From the NCBI GenBank assembly GCA_026706505.1, contig JAPOYQ010000842.1, positions 1-12,468 on the forward strand: a DNA stretch of 12,468 nt, given 5' to 3'. The translations under genes were made by a program, and so were the position numbers. The notes under the pieces are model-generated. The model was not told where the DNA came from. It made no database searches and worked only from the letters and a program-made list of their open reading frames with translations. The stretch is from Gemmatimonadota bacterium (GTDB taxonomy: Bacteria; Latescibacterota; UBA2968; UBA8231). This document shows positions 6,332-12,468 of this stretch, piece after piece (within the stretch, counting starts at the first letter, position 1; each line of letters opens with the position of its first letter).

Positions 6332-7219
6332 ATGCCTCTGAGATTCTTGCTGTGGACGGTCGCCCTGCTGGGCTTCTATAACCACGTCCTAGGCCAAGAC
6401 GGCCCGTACATTCAGATGGGCTTGGGGATCGCCGTTGCTCCGGCAATGGACGTGCGGGGCACCGACAACGACTGGAGCACCAAGTGCGACCGAATCATCA
6501 ATCCGGACGGGTTGGAAGTGACCGATGAATGCGATTCAGCGCCAGCCCCAACCGAATGGGAAAATGCGTTTGGCGGCGGCTCCGGAATCGGGTCGGGCCT
6601 CGCCCTTGGCTATCGCTGGGGAGCCTTCAGAATTGAGGGGGAGTACTTCCACCGCAGCACGACCTACGATGAGCGCTCCGACATTGGCATCTTCGACGCA
6701 ATAACCCTCGACAAGCAGGATCAGGAAATCGAATTGGCCATCGCCGGGATCGATAATTTGCTAGCGCACAACCTGTTCGCCAACGCTTACTACGACTTTG
6801 CGTTGGGGCCAGCGCTAGTGTCGTACGCAGGGGCTGGAGTGGGGATGGCAAGCAGGTCGCTCTACTATTTTACCAATTGGAAGCGCAACGACGACCCCAG
6901 CCGGATTAGGACGTTTACAGACCCGGATTTGAACGCGAAAATCGCCGGTTCAACCACGATCGGCCAAGCGCGGCTGACCGACCGCCGCATAGGCTATCAA
7001 CTGCTCGTCGGCGCAGCCTATCAGATCGGCGACCGCGCCGCTCTGGATATCAAGTTGCGCTGGATGGCTTCCGGCGAGTTCGAAAGCGAAAAAACCGAGT
7101 GGGATCAACTGCGCAGCCACGACTCCACAGTGGGGCGCGGCGAGCCGATTCTATACACTATCACCACGGACGACACCCAGTTCTGGGGCGCAAGCCTCAG
7201 TCTGCTATACCAGTTCTGA
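6332..7219 (+). CDS. Outer-membrane beta-barrel protein
   Basis: The 295-residue protein starts with a signal peptide (1-21, cleavage probably at L-G/Q-D). It then shows alternating hydrophobic and aromatic strands typical of eight-stranded OmpA/OprF or P44/Msp-like barrels: Y-I-Q-M-G-L-G-I-A near 26-34, G-S-G-L-A-L-G-Y-R-W near 87-96, A-N-A-Y-Y-D-F near 150-156, Y-A-G-A-G-V-G near 165-171, and A-S-L-S-L-L-Y-Q-F at the end. A terminal phenylalanine is the usual outer-membrane insertion signal. A probable surface loop after the first strand carries two cysteines (C52, C67), which could form a disulfide. The dioxygenase gene starts 25 bp downstream in the same direction, so the two may share a transcript, although no functional tie is evident. 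Ligand and role (porin, adhesin, receptor) cannot be told from sequence. Confidence 0.8.
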   Translation: MPLRFLLWTVALLGFYNHVLGQDGPYIQMGLGIAVAPAMDVRGTDNDWSTKCDRIINPDGLEVTDECDSAPAPTEWENAFGGGSGIGSGLALGYRWGAFRIEGEYFHRSTTYDERSDIGIFDAITLDKQDQEIELAIAGIDNLLAHNLFANAYYDFALGPALVSYAGAGVGMASRSLYYFTNWKRNDDPSRIRTFTDPDLNAKIAGSTTIGQARLTDRRIGYQLLVGAAYQIGDRAALDIKLRWMASGEFESEKTEWDQLRSHDSTVGRGEPILYTITTDDTQFWGASLSLLYQF

Positions 7220-7244
7220 GGATCGCTTTAGCAAGGGAGGAACC

Positions 7245-8033
7245 ATGATCAGCGCCGAACAATTAAGGAGCTTTGAGGAGCGGGGTGCTGTCACCATCGA
7301 CACGCCTTTGACAACCAAAGAAATCGCCTCTGCCGCGGCAGCCATCGATGAACTGCTGCCTTTTAAATCAGCCGAACCGGGCCAAGCACCGCGTTTTCGC
7401 TATGGGGCGACCTGCAATTACTACGAACCAGCCCTACTGGACCTGATCCAGCATCCCTTCTTTGAAGCGGTTGCCAAACGAGTATTGCGCGCGGATGCAA
7501 TCCGCTTCTTCCAGACGGCGATTGTGGCCTCTTATCCCCAGCCGGGAAGCGAATTCAGCTACGACCAGCACACCGATATCCAGTATAGCTTGGAGGATTG
7601 GGCTGCGACGCCACGGCGGGTCGTATGCAGTTTTTTTCTGTGGTTGACCGACGTCAATGAACGGCGTGCGCCGATGATGTACCGGCCAGGCAGCCACCGC
7701 CTAGTAGCCGCCGCGCGCTCGGCCGATCCGCTGCTGAAAGACGCGATTCCGGGAGTCCAGGGCATCAAAATGGTGAACCTGCCGCCGGAATACGCCGAGC
7801 CGCAGCCGGTTTTGGCGCAAGCGGGACAGGTGACCGTGCTGACGACATCAATGATCCACGGCGGATCGACCAACATAGACGACAAGCCGCGCAAGGCACT
7901 GGTTATGACCTATACAGCGGCGGGGGTCGAAATCGGCCTGCCCGAAAATCAGGCGGCGACCAAGCGAGAATACGACGCTAAACTAAGAGAGCTTCTGCGG
8001 CCCGAACGAGCGCATCTAGTAGCTGAGGACTAG
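7245..8033 (+). CDS. Phytanoyl-CoA dioxygenase (PhyH) family Fe(II)/2-oxoglutarate oxygenase
   Basis: The protein has 262 residues, normal for PhyH-like enzymes, which hydroxylate or oxidise small molecules using Fe(II), O2 and 2-oxoglutarate in the cytoplasm. The iron-binding triad is visible as H-T-D (H109, D111) in a Q-H-T-D-I-Q-Y context and H205 in M-I-H-G-G-S. R216 in K-P-R-K-A-L, eleven residues after the distal histidine, fits the 2-oxoglutarate-binding arginine. P-G-S-H (148-151) is another family hallmark. The start has a strong GGGAGG ribosome site four bases upstream. The gene ends seven bases before the stop of the opposing transporter gene. The family acts on very diverse substrates, and nothing adjacent identifies this one. 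Wobble-base choice is less C-rich than in the genes to the right. Confidence 0.88.
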   Translation: MISAEQLRSFEERGAVTIDTPLTTKEIASAAAAIDELLPFKSAEPGQAPRFRYGATCNYYEPALLDLIQHPFFEAVAKRVLRADAIRFFQTAIVASYPQPGSEFSYDQHTDIQYSLEDWAATPRRVVCSFFLWLTDVNERRAPMMYRPGSHRLVAAARSADPLLKDAIPGVQGIKMVNLPPEYAEPQPVLAQAGQVTVLTTSMIHGGSTNIDDKPRKALVMTYTAAGVEIGLPENQAATKREYDAKLRELLRPERAHLVAED

Positions 8034-8040
8034 AAAAATA

Positions 8041-8934
8041 TTAGCCGCGGTCTCGCCGTCGGTCCTGGAATCGCTCAGCATACACCATGCCGAGTACGCC
8101 TGCCAAGATCAAAACCCCACCGCCAATCAGACTCCAAGTCACTGGCTCCCCTAACACCCAATGGGCCAGCGCGATCTGCCCGATGGGTGCCGTAGCGGTC
8201 AGCGTACCGACCAGCACGGCACTGAGCCGCTTCATGCCCTCCGAGACCAAAACAAACGCACAGCCAGTGGCCAACACGCCCAGAACGAGCACTATAATCC
8301 ACGTGGTCGCCGTCGGTTCCGAGTGCAATTGAAAATGGGTCGCGGCGAGGGCGCCCGTTACTACCACGCCCATCGTCATCATTGGGCTCAGTATCGCCGC
8401 GGTCCCCACCCGCTGTGCAAGCGCCTTGTTGGCGAGCGCGTAGATCCCCCAGCCCAGCCCCGAGAACAGCATCAGCACATTGCCCAGTACATAGCGCGGT
8501 GCGAACAGGTGGCCCACATCCTCGCGCGCGCCCACGATCACCGTGACTCCGGCCAGCACCAGCGCCATACCTGCCATTTTCCCTGCACCCAACCGCTCGC
8601 GCAGCACGGCAACGGCCAGCACCGTCAGCGCGACGTATTGCACCTGGACGACCAACGAGCCAGCACTGGCCGTGGTATAACTCAGCGCCAACGCATAGAG
8701 CGAGAAGTTCAGACTCATGCCCAGCCCCCCGATCACATGCCACCAAGACCATTGAATGTCCCGCAGGTTATGGCCGCGCGCGAAAAAGGCAGCCGACACG
8801 ACCGCCGCACCTTGCAGCAACCGGAGAAAAGCAATTGTGAACGGATCGAAAACGGGAAATAGCAGTTTCACCAGCACCGGAATGACGCTCCACAACGCGA
8901 ACACCCCCAGCATGCACAGTATCCCGATCCCCAT
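8041..8934 (-). CDS. EamA/DMT-family transporter
   Basis: This 297-residue integral inner-membrane protein has about ten hydrophobic helices arranged as two EamA repeats (about 1-136 and 149-287). Each repeat ends with the family signature: L-R-E-R-L-G-A-G-K followed by a G-x-x-L-V-L-A-G-V helix (111-130), and L-G-E-P-V-T-W-S followed by G-G-G-V-L-I-L-A-G-V (261-280). Members export or import amino acids, nucleobases, sugars or other metabolites; the substrate here cannot be predicted. The C-terminal tail is basic (R-R-R-D-R), consistent with a cytoplasmic end. The ATG is preceded by a purine-rich GGAGAGGG about ten bases upstream. The gene is transcribed divergently from the radical SAM lyase gene, with 194 bp between them, and converges on the dioxygenase gene. 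Confidence 0.92.
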   Translation of the reverse strand: MGIGILCMLGVFALWSVIPVLVKLLFPVFDPFTIAFLRLLQGAAVVSAAFFARGHNLRDIQWSWWHVIGGLGMSLNFSLYALALSYTTASAGSLVVQVQYVALTVLAVAVLRERLGAGKMAGMALVLAGVTVIVGAREDVGHLFAPRYVLGNVLMLFSGLGWGIYALANKALAQRVGTAAILSPMMTMGVVVTGALAATHFQLHSEPTATTWIIVLVLGVLATGCAFVLVSEGMKRLSAVLVGTLTATAPIGQIALAHWVLGEPVTWSLIGGGVLILAGVLGMVYAERFQDRRRDRG

Positions 8935-9029
8935 CCTGCCGATCCCTCTCCTCGTGGTATGTGAAGAAGACCTTCCTTTGCGCGAGGGCTTTTTTCCCCG
9001 TATGTATAGGGAAGGTGCTGGTCCTGTAT

Positions 9030-9072
9030 TTAGGTTTTAACTGCAATCTTGGGCGATGGCAAATAAACCTAA
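9030..9072. repeat. Inverted repeat in the divergent transporter/lyase intergenic region
   Basis: TTAGGTTT (9030-9037) and AAACCTAA (9065-9072) form a perfect eight-base inverted repeat with a 27-base spacer. In the same region ACTGCAAT occurs twice in direct orientation (9040-9047 and 9084-9091), 44 bases apart, near four helical turns. The rest of 8935-9128 includes a run of six T near 8990 without a stem before it; I see no convincing promoter. The repeats may be a regulator binding site controlling either divergent gene. Confidence 0.35.
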
Positions 9073-9128
9073 CTCGGCGCTGCACTGCAATTTAGCTCAC
9101 TGTCTCTGCGACGCTTTTTGACTTAGTC

Positions 9129-10136
9129 ATGTTCGATTTCATCTACGCCGAAGAGTCCATCCTCGACCACCCGCGCACCCGCGCCCTGCTGGACCGCTTC
9201 CCCCGCGCTCAGCTAGTCCCCTGCGCTCGCTACGGCGAGGTCTTCAATCGCACGGCGCAGAACTTTCGCCTGCAAAAGCGCCGCCCCGCACTCATCCTCG
9301 CCCACAAGGCCGGACGACGCGTCCTCCCCGCCCCCGACGGCTACGGCATCGGCAGTGAGCGCAACTACTATTTCTCGCACCTGCTCAACTGCCCCTACGA
9401 CTGCCGCTACTGCTTCCTCCAAGGCCTGTACCGCTCGGCGCATCTAGTCCTCTTTGTCAACTACGAAGACTTCCAGCAGGACATTGCCGCACACACCGCT
9501 GAGGACGCACCCGATACTCCCTATTTCTTCTCCGGCTACGACTGCGACAGCCTCGCGTTAGAGGGCATTACCCACTTTACAGCCGACTTCATCCCCTTCT
9601 TTGCCGACCACCCGCAGGCGTATTTTGAACTGCGCACCAAGAGCGTGCGCATCAAAACTCTACTCGCCACCAAGCCCCTGCCCAACTGCGTCGTCGCCTT
9701 CAGCATGACCCCACCGGCGCTTGCCGACCAATTCGAGTTCGGCGCGCCACCAGTGGCCCGACGTTTGGAAGCCATCGCCGCCCTGCAAGAACGAGGCTGG
9801 CCCATTGGGCTGCGCTTTGATCCGCTGCTCTACGACCGCGCCTACGAAGAGCGCTATCGCAACCTGTTCGCCCTCGTGTTCTCGCAAATCCAGCGCGACG
9901 GCCTGCACTCGGTTAGCCTAGGTCAGTTCCGCCTGCCGCAGGGCATGTACAAAACCATGCACAAGCTCTACCCAGACGAAAAACTCCTCGCTTATGGCTT
10001 GGAGGAAAAAGACGGCATGGTCTCCTATCGGCCCACCTTGGCCAAAAAGCTACACGATTTTTGCGCGGATCAATTGCTCCAGTACATTCCCGCCGAGCTT
10101 TTCTTTCCCTGTCCCTCCACCACCCTACAGGTCTGA
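9129..10136 (+). CDS. Spore photoproduct lyase-like radical SAM protein
   Basis: The 335 residues align by eye over most of their length with Bacillus spore photoproduct lyase, which reverts a UV-induced thymine dimer. Matches include the N-terminal F-I-Y-A-E-E...L-L-D-R-F, F-V-N-Y-E-D (109-114), the R-T-K-S strand (169-172), A-F-S-M-T (190-194) and F-E-F-G-A-P-P (202-208), then W-P-I-G-L and Y-R-N-L-F. The radical SAM cluster motif is C-x3-C-x-x-C (C88, C92, C95). Compared with the Bacillus enzyme as I recall it, Y97 corresponds to Y94, but Y99 to F96, and the hydrogen-donor C141 falls on Y137 with a cysteine two positions later (C139). It may repair a different lesion or act on another substrate. 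No spore genes are visible. The start has no clear ribosome site. The dehydrogenase gene follows one base after its stop. Confidence 0.88.
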   Translation: MFDFIYAEESILDHPRTRALLDRFPRAQLVPCARYGEVFNRTAQNFRLQKRRPALILAHKAGRRVLPAPDGYGIGSERNYYFSHLLNCPYDCRYCFLQGLYRSAHLVLFVNYEDFQQDIAAHTAEDAPDTPYFFSGYDCDSLALEGITHFTADFIPFFADHPQAYFELRTKSVRIKTLLATKPLPNCVVAFSMTPPALADQFEFGAPPVARRLEAIAALQERGWPIGLRFDPLLYDRAYEERYRNLFALVFSQIQRDGLHSVSLGQFRLPQGMYKTMHKLYPDEKLLAYGLEEKDGMVSYRPTLAKKLHDFCADQLLQYIPAELFFPCPSTTLQV

Positions 10137-10137
10137 T

Positions 10138-10848
10138 ATGCGCGTCTTAGTCACCGGGGCCAGTTCCGGTATTGGCCGCGCCGTCTGCGAAAGGCTGCTC
10201 GCCGACGGCCATGACACCATTGGCATTGCCCGCGACTTCGGCAAGTTCTCCTGCGATGACCGCCGCTTCGCAGCACACGAAATTGACCTCGCCGACCTCG
10301 ACCAACTTCCCGGCCATCTACAAAACCTCGTCGCCACCTACCCGGCCCTCAATGCCCTAGTCCTCAACGCCGGCACCGGCCGCTTCGGTGCCCTAGAGCA
10401 ATTCTCCTACGACCAAATCCGCGCCCTGATTGACTTCAATTTCACCAGTCACGTCTTCGTCGCCCGCGCTTTCCTCCCCTCCCTCAAAAAGGCCGGGCAC
10501 GGACACTTGGTCTTTATGGGTTCGGAAGCCGCGCTCACCGGCACGGCTCAAGGCAGCTTGTACTGCGCGGCCAAATTCGCTCTGCGCGGCCTCGCCCAAG
10601 CCCTGCGCGCCGAGTGCGCCCGCACTGGTGTCCGCGTCACACTGGTCAACCCCGGCATGGTCCAGTCGCCCTTTTTCGACGAGTTGGGCTTCCGGCCCGG
10701 CCCGGAGCCCGACAACTACATTCTGCCGGAAGACGTCGCCGAGGTCATCGTCCAAGCCCTGACCGCGCGCGACGGCACGGTGCTCGACGAAATCAACCTC
10801 TCGCCGCAAAAAAAAGTGATCGAGTTTGGCGCGCGGAAGAAAAAGTAA
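10138..10848 (+). CDS. Short-chain dehydrogenase/reductase (SDR)
   Basis: This 236-residue classical SDR has the NAD(P)-binding T-G-A-S-S-G-I-G (6-13), N-A-G (77-79), catalytic Asn101, Ser129 and Y-C-A-A-K (Tyr142, Lys146), and N-P-G-M (171-174). All catalytic residues are present, so it should be an active cytoplasmic oxidoreductase. An arginine at the end of the second strand (R32) suggests NADP(H) preference. The ATG sits one base after the stop of the radical SAM lyase gene (TGA-T-ATG), so the two proteins are almost certainly co-translated and probably linked in function. The frame is open further upstream inside the lyase gene, but those residues lack homology and the Rossmann strand begins right at this ATG. 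The substrate is unknown. Confidence 0.93.
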   Translation: MRVLVTGASSGIGRAVCERLLADGHDTIGIARDFGKFSCDDRRFAAHEIDLADLDQLPGHLQNLVATYPALNALVLNAGTGRFGALEQFSYDQIRALIDFNFTSHVFVARAFLPSLKKAGHGHLVFMGSEAALTGTAQGSLYCAAKFALRGLAQALRAECARTGVRVTLVNPGMVQSPFFDELGFRPGPEPDNYILPEDVAEVIVQALTARDGTVLDEINLSPQKKVIEFGARKKK

Positions 10849-10903
10849 CCGGCGCTAGCTGTTTGGTGTTTAACCTGTACCCATAGCAAGGAAGCCAACG
10901 GCC

Positions 10904-11698
10904 ATGCCCCAACGCACCCTCCTCGTCCTGCTCATCGCCACTTGCACCCTCGCGTCCGGCTGTGCCACCGTCCGCCGTGAACTGGGCTATGCCCTGATTT
11001 CCGACAAAACCGAAATCAAACTCGGCGCGAAGTTCGCCGCCCAAATCGAAGCCCAACAACGCCTCCACCCCGACCGCCGCCTCCAGTCCTACATCCAGCG
11101 CGTCACCAAGGCCCTGCTTCCCCCTGCCATAGAAGACCGCCCCGGCATCCGCTACCGCGTTAAGGTCCTCGACGATCCCAAACAAATAAACGCCTTCGCC
11201 GTCCTCGGCGGCTATCTCTACGTCTATAGCGGCCTGCTGCTGATCGCCGAAGACGAAGCCGAGATCGCCGGAGTCCTCGCCCACGAGATCGGCCACATCG
11301 TCGGCCGCCACTCCGCCAACCAACTCGCCGCCCGCTTCGGCATGGACTTCCTCACCAGCCTCGCCCTCGGCGAAGATCCCTACCAACTCGGCCAGATCGC
11401 CTCCCAACTCGGCAGTGCCCGCTTCAGCCGCGACGACGAACGCGAGGCCGATACCTTTGGCGTCCGCTACGCCGTCGCCGCCGGATACGACCCGCGCGGC
11501 CTGCTGCGCTTTTTTGAAAAACTGAAAAAGCTAGAAGCGCACCGACGCTCCGACTTAGAAAACCTGTTTGCCAGCCACCCACCTACCGGCGAGCGGATCC
11601 GCCGCATCGAGCGCCTGATCGACCAGTACGGTGCCGGCGGAGGTCAGCGCTACCGCGCGCGGTTTGTGCGGGAGACCGCTGTTTTGCGGCGCAAGTAG
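10904..11698 (+). CDS. M48-family zinc metalloprotease lipoprotein (BepA/LoiP-like)
   Basis: The protein has 264 residues with a signal peptide and lipobox A-S-G-C (Cys20), so it is a lipoprotein facing the periplasm. The M48 catalytic site is H-E-I-G-H (H127, E128, H131), and the third ligand is probably E179 in S-R-D-D-E-R-E-A-D (175-183). N-A-F-A-V-L-G-G-Y-L-Y-V-Y-S-G (96-110) and S-H-P-P-T-G-E-R-I (224-232) are also standard for the family. It is shorter than BepA and lacks its TPR region, so it resembles LoiP/YcaL-type proteases, which degrade misfolded or unassembled outer-membrane proteins. It lies 55 bp after the dehydrogenase gene and 72 bp before the adaptor gene, in the same direction. 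Family and location are firm; the quality-control role is inferred from relatives. Confidence 0.92.
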   Translation: MPQRTLLVLLIATCTLASGCATVRRELGYALISDKTEIKLGAKFAAQIEAQQRLHPDRRLQSYIQRVTKALLPPAIEDRPGIRYRVKVLDDPKQINAFAVLGGYLYVYSGLLLIAEDEAEIAGVLAHEIGHIVGRHSANQLAARFGMDFLTSLALGEDPYQLGQIASQLGSARFSRDDEREADTFGVRYAVAAGYDPRGLLRFFEKLKKLEAHRRSDLENLFASHPPTGERIRRIERLIDQYGAGGGQRYRARFVRETAVLRRK

Positions 11699-11770
11699 CG
11701 CCCCATTGTCGCGGTTCAATCCAACCCCTACCTTTCTTGGCAGCTTTTTCACGCCTCCAAGGAAATCTAA

Positions 11771-12468
11771 ATGCTCCCTGTCTTCCTCCTGCTCCTGACC
11801 TTGCTGCCTAGTGCGCTCCTAGGCCAAGAGCGCCCGCCAACGCCGGTCATCGTCGCCGAGGTCCTCGAACAACCGCTCGTCGAAGACCTCTCCTTTGTCG
11901 GGCGCATCCTGCCCGTGCGCTCCAGCCGCGTCGCCGCCGAGACCGAGGGGCAAGTGGTCCGGCGCTTCAAGGAAGCCGGCCAAGCCGTGCGCGTCGGCGA
12001 CCCCCTTTTCGCACTGGCCAACGATCCGCTCCAAGCCTCGCTGGCCGAAGCCCAAGCCGATCTCGCACTGCGCCAGTTCAACCACGACCGCAGCCGCCGG
12101 CTGCGCGCCACCGACTCGGTCTCTGAGCAGGACCTGCGCAACAAGGCCTACGAATTAGCCCGCGCCGAGGCCAAGCTGACCGGCCTTCAGGCCCAAGTAG
12201 AAAACCTCCTCGTCCGCGCCCCTTTCTCCGGACACATCACCCGCACCTTTACCGAGGTTGGCCAGTGGGTCGGCCGCGGCGGCGAGATCGCGCAGATAAT
12301 CTCCATCGACACAGTCCGCGTGATCGTCGAGGTGCCCGAGCGCCACGTGCCACAGCTTTCCTTGGGCGACCGCGTCGCCATCGTCGTCGATGCCCTCGGC
12401 AGTGATCCCATCGACGGCCTCGTAACCGCCATCTCCGCCGAGGGCTGCGCCTCCTCCCACACATTTCC
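11771..12468 (+). CDS. RND-type efflux membrane fusion (periplasmic adaptor) protein, N-terminal part
   Basis: The reading frame is open from this ATG to the right edge, giving 232 residues. Residues 1-18 are a signal peptide ending L-L-G. Then come the first half of the lipoyl-like domain (V-A-A-E-T-E-G-Q-V, 54-62; G-Q-A-V-R-V-G-D-P-L-F, 70-80), a short alpha-helical hairpin (about 86-143), the second lipoyl half (V-R-A-P-F-S-G-H-I, 148-156) and the start of the beta-barrel domain (V-I-V-E-V-P-E, 184-190). This is the standard HlyD/AcrA-type order. Adaptors of this type bridge an inner-membrane RND pump and an outer-membrane channel. AAGGAA lies six bases upstream of the ATG. The pump gene would be expected just beyond the edge. 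It lacks an AcrA-like lipobox. Confidence 0.92.
   Translation, partial: MLPVFLLLLTLLPSALLGQERPPTPVIVAEVLEQPLVEDLSFVGRILPVRSSRVAAETEGQVVRRFKEAGQAVRVGDPLFALANDPLQASLAEAQADLALRQFNHDRSRRLRATDSVSEQDLRNKAYELARAEAKLTGLQAQVENLLVRAPFSGHITRTFTEVGQWVGRGGEIAQIISIDTVRVIVEVPERHVPQLSLGDRVAIVVDALGSDPIDGLVTAISAEGCASSHTF

Noticed and set aside
8016..8040. CTAGT...ACTAG repeat at the convergent gene ends as a bidirectional terminator
   Set aside because: The arms are only five bases long and weak, they overlap the dioxygenase stop codon, and no T-run follows in the plus direction.
8161..8862. Plus-strand open frame across the EamA transporter gene
   Set aside because: The product is full of Gln, His and Arg with no motif; the opposite strand clearly encodes a ten-helix transporter.
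8985..9000. Run of six T as a terminator in the transporter/lyase gap
   Set aside because: No stable stem precedes it on either strand, and no gene ends nearby, since both neighbours diverge.
9129..10136. Sporulation locus because of the photoproduct lyase-like gene
   Set aside because: All surrounding genes indicate a diderm, no spore genes are present, and lyase-like proteins are known outside spore formers.
10793..11407. Minus-strand open frame across the M48 protease gene
   Set aside because: It is antisense to the H-E-I-G-H protease and consists of Gly/Ala/Glu/Asp-rich low-complexity sequence typical of a shadow frame.

Overview
The window is G+C-rich (about 60% by eye) bacterial chromosome, almost fully coding, with no rRNA, tRNA, CRISPR or insertion sequence visible. 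It comes from a diderm: it encodes an Omp85-like barrel, a second outer-membrane barrel, four lipoproteins or exported propeller/protease proteins, a periplasmic adaptor of an efflux pump, and a DapF-family protein of the diaminopimelate/peptidoglycan pathway. The phytanoyl-CoA dioxygenase family protein, the N-P-L-D-P motif after a lipidated cysteine and the peptidase/PD40/barrel fusion recall uncultured lineages such as Latescibacterota or Gemmatimonadota. That is an impression from protein style, not a placement.

Left part (1-5299, minus strand): five genes packed head to tail with gaps of 25, 0, 14 and -4 bp. In transcription order they are dapF, a 924-residue exported protein that joins a zinc peptidase, a TolB-like propeller and an Omp85-like barrel, a BamB-like PQQ-propeller lipoprotein, a small protein with one or two membrane segments, and a lipoprotein cut by the left edge. 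This looks like one cell-envelope operon. The DapF has serine in place of both catalytic cysteines. A 97-bp divergent intergenic region holds a candidate dapF promoter with a palindrome in its spacer and a candidate promoter for a leaderless rightward gene.

Middle (5397-8934): a phosphorylase-superfamily (MTA/SAH nucleosidase-like) protein with a helical C-terminal extension, an outer-membrane beta-barrel, and a phytanoyl-CoA dioxygenase-like enzyme point right. An EamA/DMT transporter points left and meets the dioxygenase gene tail to tail with 7 bp between stop codons. An 8-bp hairpin lies between the nucleosidase and barrel genes.

Right part (9129-12468, plus strand): a spore photoproduct lyase-like radical SAM protein and a short-chain dehydrogenase one base apart, then an M48 metalloprotease lipoprotein and the N-terminal part of an RND-type membrane fusion protein that runs off the right edge. 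These genes have strikingly C-ending codons. No gene-free stretch exceeds 300 bases; the longest is 194 bp (8935-9128), between the transporter and lyase genes, and carries an inverted and a direct repeat.

Most worth follow-up: the envelope operon as a possible BAM-like or processing complex, the Ser/Ser DapF, and the radical SAM lyase whose hydrogen-transfer residues differ from those of true spore photoproduct lyase.
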